From Agromyces agglutinans (GTDB taxonomy: Bacteria; Actinomycetota; Actinomycetes; Actinomycetales; Microbacteriaceae): a stretch of DNA of 64,000 nucleotides. Shown here piece after piece: positions 8,870 through 17,109 of the stretch. The stretch spans positions 62,001 to 126,000 of the forward strand of contig NZ_WJIF01000006.1 of assembly GCF_009647605.1 (NCBI RefSeq), given 5' to 3'. Every line of letters begins with the position of its first letter. The first letter of the stretch is position 1. Under the pieces are notes generated by a model that was not told the DNA's origin, ran no database searches, and saw only the letters and a program-made list of their open reading frames with translations. The position numbers and the translations under genes are program-made.

Positions 8870-10260
8870 GCACCACCATGCAACGCATCGCGATCATCGG
8901 AGCGGGCGGCCGCGGCCGCGACGCCTACGGGCGCTGGGCGATCGAGCACCCCGACGAGGCGCGCGTCGTCGCGGTCGCCGACGTCGACCCCGTGCGCCGC
9001 GGCGCGCTGGCGCAGGCGGCCGGAGGAGCGGCGGAGTACGGCGACTGGACGGAGCTCGTCGCCGACCTCGGCGACCTCGCGATCGACGGCGTGGTCATCG
9101 CCGTGCCCGACGCGCTGCACGTCGACGTCGCCATCTCCGTGGCGGACCACGGCGTGCCGTTCCTCCTCGAGAAGCCCGCCGCGCCGACGCTCGCCGAGCT
9201 CGAACGGCTCGCGACCCACGCCGGGAAGGTCGCCGCGCGGCTGGCCATCGGCCACGTGCTGCGCTTCACGCCGTTCTGGCGAACGGTCAAGCGCATCGTC
9301 GACTCCGGCGCGATCGGCCGGCTGATGACGATCGAGGTGCGCGAGAACATCGGGTTCTGGCACTTCGCCCACTCGTACGTGCGGGGCAACTGGCGCCGGA
9401 CCGACCTGTCGAGCGCGATGGTGCTCGCGAAGACCTCGCACGACCTCGACCTCATCCGATGGATCGCGGGCAGCGCGCCCGAGACGATCTACAGCATCGG
9501 CGAGCTCTCGTGGTTCCGGCCCGAGAACGCGCCCAAGGGCGCGCCCGAGTTCTGCCTCGACGGGTGCCCGGCGGCCGACCGGTGCCCGTTCTTCGCGCCG
9601 CGCTACTACGTCGACGCGCTCGCCGACGTGCACGGGCATCCCGTGCATCTGCTCGGCGACGACACGTCGATCGCCGGGCGCCTCGAATCGCTGCGGACGG
9701 GCGATTACGGCCGCTGCGTGTACCGCAGCGACAACGACGTCGCCGACCACCAGCAGACCGCGATCGCCTTCCCGGGCGGGCTCACGGCGACGCTCACCGC
9801 ATCCGCATTCACGGCCGAGAACACGCGCAACGTCGCGATCACGGGCTCGGAGGGCCAGCTCACGGGCCACATGGAGAGCGGCGAGCTCGTCGTCGACCTG
9901 TTCTCGCCGCTCGCGAGGCTGCCCGAGGGCCTGCCGATCGCCGAGCACGAGGAGTCCGCGAAGCCGCCCATGGGGCACGCTCGCCACCGCATCCGAGTGG
10001 CCATGCCGAGCGAGGACCTCGGCGACCACGCCGGCCACGCCGGCGGCGACGCCGGACTCATGGCCGAGTTCGTCGCCGCGCTCGGCCGCGGCACGGTCGG
10101 CACCGGCGAACTGTCGTTCGCCACCGCACTCGACAGCCACCTCATGGCGTTCGCCGCCGAGGAGTCCCGGCTGACCGGCAGTCGCGTCGACTTCGCCGAG
10201 TGGGTCGACGGCCTGGATGTCCCGCACCCGGCCCACGCCGTCACCGAGGCCGACGCGTGA
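8866..10260 (+). CDS. Gfo/Idh/MocA-family NAD(P)-dependent oxidoreductase
   Basis: 464 residues from GTG 8866 (overlapping the permease stop); ATG 8878 is an alternative. The Rossmann motif IIGAGGRGR is near residues 10-18, and the catalytic family motif EKPAA gives Lys103. Members oxidise or reduce sugars, often as the first catabolic step or in redox-assisted glycoside cleavage. Cysteines 230, 234 and 240 (CLDGCPAADRC) form a possible metal-binding cluster seen in a subset of the family. Between the transporter and the GH89 glycosidase, it probably acts on the imported glycoside or the released sugar; the exact reaction cannot be read. Confidence 0.82.
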   Translation: MSTTMQRIAIIGAGGRGRDAYGRWAIEHPDEARVVAVADVDPVRRGALAQAAGGAAEYGDWTELVADLGDLAIDGVVIAVPDALHVDVAISVADHGVPFLLEKPAAPTLAELERLATHAGKVAARLAIGHVLRFTPFWRTVKRIVDSGAIGRLMTIEVRENIGFWHFAHSYVRGNWRRTDLSSAMVLAKTSHDLDLIRWIAGSAPETIYSIGELSWFRPENAPKGAPEFCLDGCPAADRCPFFAPRYYVDALADVHGHPVHLLGDDTSIAGRLESLRTGDYGRCVYRSDNDVADHQQTAIAFPGGLTATLTASAFTAENTRNVAITGSEGQLTGHMESGELVVDLFSPLARLPEGLPIAEHEESAKPPMGHARHRIRVAMPSEDLGDHAGHAGGDAGLMAEFVAALGRGTVGTGELSFATALDSHLMAFAAEESRLTGSRVDFAEWVDGLDVPHPAHAVTEADA

Positions 10261-12479
10261 CCGGAACCCCGGGATTCGCCGAAGCCGTGCTCGGCGTCGT
10301 CGCGCGCACCGGCGGCGACGCCGCGCGCGTGCGGGTCGAGCATACGGAGGCTGCGTCCGGCGAGGCCGCGGCCGGGGGCTTCGAGGCATCCGGTGGCCGG
10401 CTCACGCTCCGCGGCACCGACGCGGTCGCCGCCGCGAGCGCGTACGCCCGGTACCTGCACGCGAACGGCCGCCGCATCACGTGGGAGTCGCCGCGACTCG
10501 AGCCGCCGTTCGAGAGCTGGCCGGATGCCCCGCCCACGCCGATCGGCACGCCGTTCGCGATCCGCTACCACCTGAACGTCGTCACCCACGGCTACTCGAC
10601 GCCGTACTGGCCGTGGGAGCGCTGGGAGCGCGAGCTCGACTGGATGGCGCTGCACGGCGTCACCCACCCGCTCGTGCTCACCGCCTACGAGGTCGTGCTC
10701 GAGGAGACCCTTCGCCGCTCGGACGTGCCCGGGTCGGAGGCCCGCGCCTGGGTGGGCGGCGCACCGCACGTGCCCTGGATGTCGATGGGCGGCATGCACG
10801 ACTTCGGCGGGCCCTTGCCGGCGAGCTGGGGCGAGCGCCGGGTGGATCTCGCACGCCGGATCCTGGCCCGCGCCCGCGAGCTCGGCATGACCCCGGTCCT
10901 GCCGCTCACCGGCGGGCACGTGCCGCGCAGCCTCGCCGGGCCGGAAGCCCCCGAGATCGAGTGGCAGGGCTGGCGCACGCCCGCCCTCGAGCCGTCGTCG
11001 CCGGCCTACGCGGAACTCGTCCGCACCTTCGTCGGCGTGCAGCGCGAGCTCCTCGGCGATCCCGGACCCCGCCCCGTCTACGCGGTCGACCCCTACATCG
11101 AGTCCCTGCCGCCGTCGGGCGACCTCGCCGCGCTCGCCGCGGCCGGCGGTGGCGTGCATCGCGCGATCGCCGCCGTCGCCCCGGACGCCACGTGGCTGCT
11201 GCAGGGCTGGCCGTTCCACTACCACCGCGCGTTCTGGACGCCCGAGCGCATCGCCGCCTACCTGTCGGAGGTGCCGTTCGAGTCCCTGCTGCTGATCGAC
11301 CTGTGGGGCGAGCACGCGCCGATGTGGCGGGGCGGCATGCATGGGCGACGGTGGCTCTGGACCGCCGTGCACAACTTCGGCGGCCGGTTCGCCCTGTTCG
11401 GCGACCTCGACGGGCTCGCTCGCGACGTCGGCGAGCTCATCGCGGAACGTCCCGAGCGGCTCGAGGGCATCGGCCTCGCGCCTGAGGCGATCGAGAACAA
11501 CACCGTGTACTACGAGGCGGCCACCGACCTCGTGTGGGGCCCGATCGAGCCGCGCGCCTGGGTCGACGACTTCGCCGTGCAGCGCTACGGCCTGGACGAC
11601 GAGCACGCGCGCCGGGCCTGGCGCCTCCTCGCCGAGACCCTCTACGCGCCCGGTCGCACGCGCTCCATCCCGTCGCCCGTGATCGCCCGCCCGTGGGATG
11701 CCTCCGCGCCGTTCGCCGCGCAGCGCCTCGCCGGCGAGGCATTGCCCGAGCCGGTGCGCATGTCGGCCAACGTCGACGCCGAGAACGACCCCGCGGTGCT
11801 CGGCGACCTGCCCCGCATCGCCCGAGCCGTGCGGGAGCTCGCCGCGATCGCCGACCGGGTGCCGATGCGACGAGTGCTCGAGCACGACGTCGTCGAACTC
11901 ACCGGACACGTGCTCGCCCAGCAGACGCGCAGGCACATCAGGGGCATCCTCGCCGCGTCCGCCGAGGGCGAGGCCGCCGGCGTGCGCGAGCACCTGGACC
12001 GGCTGCTGGCCGATCTGCTGGCGCTCGACGAGCTCGCCGCCACGATGCCCGCGTCGCGCGTGACGACCTGGCTCGACGCGGCTCGCGCCTGGGCCGAGAC
12101 GCTCGACGAGGCCGCAGTCATGGAGCGCGACGCCCGCAGCCTCGTCTCGGTCTGGGGGCACCAGACGAGCGGCCTCCACGACTACTCGGGGCGGCACTGG
12201 GCCGGGCTCGTCCGCGGGCTCTACCTGCCTCGGTGGCAGGCCTGGGGCGAATGGCTGGCCGACGCGGCATCCCGTGGCGCGGACCCCGACGTCGCGACGC
12301 TGCGCGCGCGAATCGTCGCGATCGAGGAGGGCTGGCGGAACGGGGCGGATGCCTCGGGCGGCGAGGCATCCGACCGGAATGCCGACACGGCCCACGCCGC
12401 CGGGCCGCAGCCCGCCGACGCGACCCGCCGCGATCCCGTGGAGGCCGCGCTCGAGATCCTGACCGGCCTGGGGCGCTGA
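10257..12479 (+). CDS. alpha-N-acetylglucosaminidase (NAGLU-like, GH89), cytoplasmic
   Basis: 740 residues from GTG 10257 (GTGA overlap with the oxidoreductase). The order of the NAGLU family is present: a small N-terminal domain, the catalytic TIM barrel with RYHLNVVTHGYSTPYWPWER, GGMHDFGGPLP and WTAVHNFGG, then an alpha-helical C-terminal domain. Likely catalytic acids, by analogy with human NAGLU Glu316 and Glu446, are Glu282 (YIESLPPSG) and Glu410 (GLAPEAIENN). The enzyme removes terminal alpha-GlcNAc from glycans such as heparan-type chains or alpha-GlcNAc-capped mucin. There is no signal peptide, so it should act in the cytoplasm on imported oligosaccharides, unlike the secreted clostridial enzyme. 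A GC-rich tail with Ala/Asp repeats ends the protein. Confidence 0.85.
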   Translation: MTGTPGFAEAVLGVVARTGGDAARVRVEHTEAASGEAAAGGFEASGGRLTLRGTDAVAAASAYARYLHANGRRITWESPRLEPPFESWPDAPPTPIGTPFAIRYHLNVVTHGYSTPYWPWERWERELDWMALHGVTHPLVLTAYEVVLEETLRRSDVPGSEARAWVGGAPHVPWMSMGGMHDFGGPLPASWGERRVDLARRILARARELGMTPVLPLTGGHVPRSLAGPEAPEIEWQGWRTPALEPSSPAYAELVRTFVGVQRELLGDPGPRPVYAVDPYIESLPPSGDLAALAAAGGGVHRAIAAVAPDATWLLQGWPFHYHRAFWTPERIAAYLSEVPFESLLLIDLWGEHAPMWRGGMHGRRWLWTAVHNFGGRFALFGDLDGLARDVGELIAERPERLEGIGLAPEAIENNTVYYEAATDLVWGPIEPRAWVDDFAVQRYGLDDEHARRAWRLLAETLYAPGRTRSIPSPVIARPWDASAPFAAQRLAGEALPEPVRMSANVDAENDPAVLGDLPRIARAVRELAAIADRVPMRRVLEHDVVELTGHVLAQQTRRHIRGILAASAEGEAAGVREHLDRLLADLLALDELAATMPASRVTTWLDAARAWAETLDEAAVMERDARSLVSVWGHQTSGLHDYSGRHWAGLVRGLYLPRWQAWGEWLADAASRGADPDVATLRARIVAIEEGWRNGADASGGEASDRNADTAHAAGPQPADATRRDPVEAALEILTGLGR

Positions 12480-12487
12480 TCGGGATC

Positions 12488-12499
12488 TAGGCTGGACCC
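12488..12499 (+). promoter_or_regulatory. leaderless promoter -10 box of the thiolase gene
   Basis: TAGGCT (12488-12493) lies exactly 6 nt before ATG 12500, and no Shine-Dalgarno is present. This is the arrangement of actinobacterial leaderless genes, where transcription starts at the start codon. Confidence 0.55.
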
Positions 12500-13675
12500 A
12501 TGGTCACCGAAGCCGTCATCGTCGACGTCGTACGCACCCCGGTGGGTCGAGGCAAGCCGGGCGGGCAACTTTCGGGCGTGCACCCGGTCGACCTGCTCGC
12601 CGGCGTGCTCGACACGCTCGTCAACCGCAGCGACCTCGATCCGGGGCTCGTCGACGACGTGATCGCGGGCTGCGTCAGCCAGGTCGGCGAGCAGTCGTTC
12701 AACCTCGCGCGCAACGCCGTACTCGCCGCCGGCTTCCCCGAGACGGTGCCGGCGACCACCATCGACCGGCAGTGCGGGTCGAGTCAGCAGGCCGCGACCT
12801 TCGCGGCGCAAGCCGTGCTCTCGGGGCAGGCCGACATCGTGATCGCGTGCGGCGTCGAATCGATGAGCCGGGTGCCGCTCGGATCGTCGACCCAGGGCGC
12901 CGACCCGTACGGTCGCCGCCTCGCGGCCCGCTATCCCGACGGCCTCGTCAACCAGGGGGTCTCCGCCGAGCTCATCGCGCAGCGCTGGGGGCTCTCGCGC
13001 ACCGACCTCGACGAGTACGCCGCGCGCAGCCACCGGCTCGCCGCCGAGGCGGGGGAGTCCGGCGCGTTCGCGACCGAGGTCGTACCCGTGCCGGGCGTCG
13101 ACTCGCTCGCCGACGAGACCGTCCGCCCCGCGACCTCCGTCGAGCAGCTCGCCGGTCTCGCGCCCGCGTTCCGCACCGACGCCCTCGCGGAGCGGTTCCC
13201 CGACCTCGACTGGCGGGTCACGGCCGGCAACTCGTCGCCGCTGACCGACGGCGCGTCGGCCGCCCTGATCATGAGCGCGGAGGCCGCCGAACAGCTCGGG
13301 CTCGAGCCGCGCGCGAGGTTCCGCGCGTTCTCGGTCGTCGGCAGCGACCCGATGCTCATGCTGACCGGCGTCGTTCCCGCCACCGAGCGCGTGCTCGAGC
13401 GCGCCGGGCTCGTGCACGACGACATCGACGCCTACGAGGTCAACGAGGCGTTCGCGTCGGTGCCGCTCGCGTGGCTCGCCGAGACGGGGGCGGATGCTGC
13501 GAAGCTCAACCCGCGCGGCGGCGCCATCGCCCTCGGCCACGCGCTCGGGTCGAGCGGCACACGGCTGCTCACGACGCTCGTCAACCAGCTCGAGGCCACC
13601 GGCGGACGGCTCGGCCTCCAGACGATGTGCGAGGGCGGCGGCATGGCCAACGCGATGATCATCGAGCGGGTCTGA
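12500..13675 (+). CDS. acetyl-CoA C-acyltransferase (thiolase)
   Basis: 391 residues, the normal thiolase length. The acyl-binding cysteine is Cys92 in DRQCGSSQQ, and the second active-site residues are His347 (ALGHALGSSG) and Cys377 (MCEGGG). VNEAFASVPL is the usual third motif. Thiolases cleave 3-ketoacyl-CoA in fatty-acid breakdown, or condense acetyl-CoA. The neighbouring dehydrogenase (13819) would supply the preceding step, so degradation of fatty or branched acids is the likely role. Which acyl length it prefers cannot be told from sequence. Confidence 0.9.
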   Translation: MVTEAVIVDVVRTPVGRGKPGGQLSGVHPVDLLAGVLDTLVNRSDLDPGLVDDVIAGCVSQVGEQSFNLARNAVLAAGFPETVPATTIDRQCGSSQQAATFAAQAVLSGQADIVIACGVESMSRVPLGSSTQGADPYGRRLAARYPDGLVNQGVSAELIAQRWGLSRTDLDEYAARSHRLAAEAGESGAFATEVVPVPGVDSLADETVRPATSVEQLAGLAPAFRTDALAERFPDLDWRVTAGNSSPLTDGASAALIMSAEAAEQLGLEPRARFRAFSVVGSDPMLMLTGVVPATERVLERAGLVHDDIDAYEVNEAFASVPLAWLAETGADAAKLNPRGGAIALGHALGSSGTRLLTTLVNQLEATGGRLGLQTMCEGGGMANAMIIERV

Positions 13676-13818
13676 GGGATGCCGGCCCGCCCGCCGGCCT
13701 CGCCCACCCCGCCCCTACCCCCGCCGAATGATGACGAAACGGGCTCGGCGACCCCGCGAAACGTCATCGCTCGACGCAGACCGACCTCACTCGACGAACG
13801 GGAAGGACAACCCGACCG

Positions 13819-14607
13819 ATGGAACTGAACGGCGCCTCGGCGCTCGTCACCGGAGCGGCTTCCGGACTCGGGCGCGCCACGGCTCGCGCCCTCCTCGACG
13901 GCGGGGCGTCCGTCGTGCTCGTCGACCTCCCGGGTCCGCGCGGCGAGGAGGCCGCGGCCGAACTCGGCGATCGCGCCCGGTTCGTCGCGGCGGATGTCTC
14001 GGACGAGGCATCCGTGCAGGCGGCGGTCGACGCGGCGCAGGAACTCGCGCCGCTGCGCGTCGCCGTGAACTGCGCCGGCATCGCGACCGGCAACCGCACG
14101 GTCGGCCGCGATGGGCCCGCCCCGCTCGACGTGTTCGAGCGGACCATCCGGGTGAACCTCATCGGCACCTTCAACGTGACGCGCCTGGCCGCGGCCGCGA
14201 TGGCGGCGAACGAACCGGTGTCGGCGGGCGTTCCCGGGGGACCGGCGACGCCCGAGCGCGGCGTCATCGTCAACACCGCCTCGGTCGCCGCCTACGACGG
14301 GCAGATCGGGCAGGCGGCCTACTCGGCGTCGAAGGGCGCCGTGGCGGCCATGACCCTGCCGATCGCCCGCGACCTGTCGAAGCTGCTGATCCGGGTCATG
14401 ACCATCGCGCCCGGCATCTTCGAGACGCCCATGATGGCCGGGATGCCGCAGGAGGTGCAGGACTCGCTCGCCGCGCAGATCCCGCACCCGTCGCGGCTCG
14501 GATCGCCCGCCGAGTACGCCGACCTCGTGCGGGCGATCATCGCGAACCCGATGCTGAACGGCGAGGTCATCCGCCTCGACGGAGCGATCAGGATGCAGCC
14601 GAAGTAG
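13819..14607 (+). CDS. SDR-family 3-hydroxyacyl-CoA dehydrogenase (type II, HSD17B10-like)
   Basis: 262 residues with the SDR cofactor motif TGAASGLG near residue 11, NCAG, a conserved Ser region and the catalytic Tyr168-x3-Lys172 (YSASK). The spacing and the C-terminal [12 protein letters not shown] match type II 3-hydroxyacyl-CoA dehydrogenases, which oxidise short or branched 3-hydroxyacyl-CoA with NAD. GGGAAGGA stands about 9 nt before the ATG. A 7-bp inverted repeat GATGACG/CGTCATC (13730-13736 and 13762-13768) lies in the 143-bp gap after thiolase. The 3' end overlaps the convergent membrane-protein gene by 20 bp. Confidence 0.85.
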   Translation: MELNGASALVTGAASGLGRATARALLDGGASVVLVDLPGPRGEEAAAELGDRARFVAADVSDEASVQAAVDAAQELAPLRVAVNCAGIATGNRTVGRDGPAPLDVFERTIRVNLIGTFNVTRLAAAAMAANEPVSAGVPGGPATPERGVIVNTASVAAYDGQIGQAAYSASKGAVAAMTLPIARDLSKLLIRVMTIAPGIFETPMMAGMPQEVQDSLAAQIPHPSRLGSPAEYADLVRAIIANPMLNGEVIRLDGAIRMQPK

Positions 14608-15604
14608 CGCGCCCGAGCCCCAGCGATTCGCGTCGGCCCGTGCGCGCGGCACGGACGACGCCGAGGATCGCATCGGCGAGCGCCCCTGCCACGATGCCCG
14701 CGATCAGCAGGATGGGAAGCACCTGCTGCCCATCGGCGTCGAGGTTCGCCTCGAACAGCTCGACGAAGCCAGGGGCGAACATCGCGCCCGTGACGATCAG
14801 CCAGACGGCGGGCACCGCCCACGCGAGCGCGAGCACGATGTTCGCCGCCGCCCACGGCCAGGTGAAGCCCGCCCGGTAGACCCACACCGCCATGGCGGCC
14901 TCGAGGGCCGCGAGCACGAGGAAGTACGGCAGCCAGAACGACCAGAGCGCCGGATCGAGCACGGGCAGGATGCCGTCGAGGTGACCCCACCGGCTCGGCC
15001 CGAACTGCAGCCAGAGCACGACGGCGAGGAGCACGGCGAGCCATGCGAGCGTGGAGATGAGGCGCACCCGGCGGTCGGTGCGACTCGGGATCGCGGGGTC
15101 GCGCAGGTTCGCCGGCGACCAGGCGACCGCGTTCTCCTCGCCGGGCTCGGGCGAGTACCGGTCGATGACGGCGAACACCACCGTCATCCAGAACGCGAGG
15201 TAGATGCCGACGGTCAGCAGCACGAACCAGGTCCGCCCGATCATGCCGGGATCGACCTCGCCCTCGATGAACTGGGCGAGAAGGTACGCGCCCGTCACGG
15301 CGGGCACGGTGCTCCACTCAGTGATGATGAGGACGCGCTTCCAGGATGCATACCAGCGCGGGCCGATGAGCATCGGCGGCCGGTCGGCGTAGCGGGCGGC
15401 CACCCGCGACGGGTCGCCGAGGGCCGCCAGTGCGTCGAACTCGGCCGACTCGGGCGTGGAGGCTCCCGACGCCAGGCGGGCGTCGATCTCATCGCGGATG
15501 CGCTCGTCGAGGTCGCGTGCGAATTCGCGGCCCTGCCGGCGGGGCAGGCTGCGCGACGCCTCGAGGACGTAGCGGGCGGTCAGGTCGGTCGTGCCGATGG
15601 TCAT
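14588..15604 (-). CDS. membrane protein with N-terminal PadR-linked signalling domain (HAAS/DUF1700-like), copy A
   Basis: 338 residues; ATG 15604 follows AAGGAGCACGAG. Residues 1-75 form a soluble helical domain ([39 protein letters not shown]) of the kind found in HAAS or permease-prefix proteins encoded next to PadR regulators. Six or so hydrophobic segments follow, with [16 protein letters not shown] shared almost word for word with the paralogue encoded upstream. Function is unknown; PadR-HAAS pairs are thought to sense envelope or drug stress. It is third in the padR operon. Confidence 0.65.
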   Translation of the reverse strand: MTIGTTDLTARYVLEASRSLPRRQGREFARDLDERIRDEIDARLASGASTPESAEFDALAALGDPSRVAARYADRPPMLIGPRWYASWKRVLIITEWSTVPAVTGAYLLAQFIEGEVDPGMIGRTWFVLLTVGIYLAFWMTVVFAVIDRYSPEPGEENAVAWSPANLRDPAIPSRTDRRVRLISTLAWLAVLLAVVLWLQFGPSRWGHLDGILPVLDPALWSFWLPYFLVLAALEAAMAVWVYRAGFTWPWAAANIVLALAWAVPAVWLIVTGAMFAPGFVELFEANLDADGQQVLPILLIAGIVAGALADAILGVVRAARTGRRESLGLGRATSAAS

Positions 15605-15615
15605 CTCGTGCTCCT

Positions 15616-16611
15616 TCACGCCGGTGCGCCGGCCGCGGTGAGGCGGGCGCCTCGCGCCCGGTACGCCTTGATCGCGCCGTCGACGACATCCCAGACGGCG
15701 CCCGCGATCGTCACGACGACCACGATGGCCAGGATGATCGGCGCCGAGTCGCCCCACGGCCACTGCATCGCCTCGAGCGCCTCGTTGGAGACGAGCTGCC
15801 CGGTGAGCAGCAGCCACAGCGCGGGAACGGTGAACGCGACGCCCAGCACGAGGTTCACGGCGGCGAGCCCCCAGCTCCAGCCCCAGGCGTACACGGCGAC
15901 CGCGAACAGCATCTCGAGGCCGATCAGCCCGAGGAAGTACGGCAGCCAGAACGACCAGAGGTCGGGGTCGAGCAGCGGGACGCCCTGCAGCTCGGGCACC
16001 CACGGCACGCCGAACTGCTGCCAGACGAGCGCGACGGCGAAGACCACCAGGAACACCAGCGACGTGATGAGCTCGGCCAGTCGTGACGACTTGGCGGGGT
16101 CGGGGAGCGCGGGCAGCATCTCGAGCGACCACGGAAGGTCGACCCCGCGGCGGCCGGCCGGCGCGGGCGTGCGCTCGAGGATCGCGAAGGCCAGCGTCGT
16201 CCAGAAGCAGATGTGGACGCCCGCGGAGATCGTGACGCCGATCGCGGCGCCGATGATGCCGCCGACATTCGTGCCGGCCACGGCCTGCGCGATGGCGACG
16301 CCCAGCGCCACGAAGGGCAACGAGACCGCGAGCAGCAGCTTCAGCAGCCGCCACCACACGAGGTAGTACCGCGGCCCGATCAGCTGGAGCGGCCGATCGA
16401 CGTACCCGGCGGCCAGGGCGACGGGGTCGCCGAGCCCGGTGAGGGCGGCGCGCTCGGCGTCGGCAGGGCCGGCGCCGTGCTCGATGGCGGCGTCGATCTC
16501 ATCACCGATGCGCTCGCGCAGCTCGCGTTCGAGCTCGGCTCGGTGGGCGACGGGCACGCTGCGGATCGCGGCCCACACGTAGCGGTCGGTGAGGGTGGTC
16601 GTGGTGGTCAT
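15616..16611 (-). CDS. membrane protein with N-terminal PadR-linked signalling domain (HAAS/DUF1700-like), copy B
   Basis: 331 residues, paralogous to the protein encoded 11 bp downstream: both carry an ERELRERIGDEIDAAIEHG-like helical head, the GLGDPVALAAGYVDRP motif and [16 protein letters not shown] in the membrane part. Its ATG overlaps the PadR stop (ATGA), so the two are translationally coupled. About six membrane segments are seen. The tandem pair probably arose by duplication. No enzymatic motif was found. Confidence 0.65.
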   Translation of the reverse strand: MTTTTTLTDRYVWAAIRSVPVAHRAELERELRERIGDEIDAAIEHGAGPADAERAALTGLGDPVALAAGYVDRPLQLIGPRYYLVWWRLLKLLLAVSLPFVALGVAIAQAVAGTNVGGIIGAAIGVTISAGVHICFWTTLAFAILERTPAPAGRRGVDLPWSLEMLPALPDPAKSSRLAELITSLVFLVVFAVALVWQQFGVPWVPELQGVPLLDPDLWSFWLPYFLGLIGLEMLFAVAVYAWGWSWGLAAVNLVLGVAFTVPALWLLLTGQLVSNEALEAMQWPWGDSAPIILAIVVVVTIAGAVWDVVDGAIKAYRARGARLTAAGAPA

Positions 16612-16949
16612 GCTTCGTCTCCCGTGGTCAGGCGCGTGAGCGCCTCGTCGATCAGGTGCCAGTCGGCGGTGAGCGCGGCGGCGAGGCCTTCGCCCTCGGC
16701 GCTCGTGCGGTAGAACTTGCGGGGCCGCGCCTCGTCGGTGTTCCACTCGCTCGTGAGGAGCCCCTGCTTCTCGAGACGGCGCAGGAGCGGGTACAGCGTG
16801 TTCGCGTCGACGGTGATGCCGAGCGCGTTCAGCGACTCGAGCAGCGCGTACCCGTAGTCGGGCGTGCGCAGGCGCACGAGGCAGGCCAGCACGACGGTGC
16901 CGCGGCGCAACTCCTGGAGGTGGCCGGCCGTGATCTCATCGGTGCTCAT
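16608..16949 (-). CDS. PadR-family transcriptional regulator
   Basis: 113 residues with the winged helix typical of short PadR proteins (GTVVLACLVRLRTPDYGYAL, DANTLYPLLRRLEKQGLL, PRKFYRTSAEG) and a C-terminal dimerisation helix. It likely represses its own operon: a perfect palindrome TAGTGTG-N5-CACACTA lies 11-29 bp upstream of its start, covering the promoter. The ATG is preceded by TATCGT at 7 nt and no Shine-Dalgarno, so the mRNA is probably leaderless. The two membrane proteins downstream are presumably its targets or signal sensors. Confidence 0.85.
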   Translation of the reverse strand: MSTDEITAGHLQELRRGTVVLACLVRLRTPDYGYALLESLNALGITVDANTLYPLLRRLEKQGLLTSEWNTDEARPRKFYRTSAEGEGLAAALTADWHLIDEALTRLTTGDEA

Positions 16950-16986
16950 GCGTCACACGATAGTGTGCGTAACACACTAATGCAAC
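16950..16986 (-). promoter_or_regulatory. PadR operator overlapping a leaderless promoter
   Basis: On the minus strand TTGCAT (-35) and TATCGT (-10, 16957-16962 complement) are 17 bp apart, and the -10 is 7 nt from the padR ATG. Between and across them lies TAGTGTG (16961-16967), CGTAA, CACACTA (16973-16979), a perfect inverted repeat. A third half-site CACAC (16954-16958) makes another palindrome CACAC-GATA-GTGTG. Binding here would block RNA polymerase. Confidence 0.65.
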
Positions 16987-17002
16987 AGGCGCGATGAAGT
17001 GA

Positions 17003-17027
17003 CGGATGCCTCTCGCTGAGGCATCCG
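17003..17027. terminator. hairpin terminator for the RamB-like gene
   Basis: CGGATGCCTC (17003-17012) pairs perfectly with GAGGCATCCG (17018-17027) around a 5-nt loop. It lies downstream of the minus-strand gene that ends at 17110 and upstream of the padR promoter. Confidence 0.65.
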
Positions 17028-17057
17028 CGTACGCATCCGCCCGCCACGGGTTCCGAT

Positions 17058-17080
17058 TTCGGGTGCGCGCGGGCGTGTCG
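17058..17080. repeat. partial copy of an intergenic repeat
   Basis: A 23-bp stretch beginning TTCGGGTGCGCGC and ending GGCGTGTCG closely matches 63515-63538 inside the large inverted repeat at 63.5 kb (about two differences, one a gap). The rest of the inverted repeat is not recognisable here. Confidence 0.4.
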
Positions 17081-17109
17081 CGCCGGGGCGCGAGTGCAAT
17101 GTCGCCGGG

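Noticed and set aside
13730..13768. GATGACG/CGTCATC inverted repeat as a fatty-acid regulator operator
   Set aside because: The arms are 25 bp apart with no promoter seen around them; too weak to call a site.
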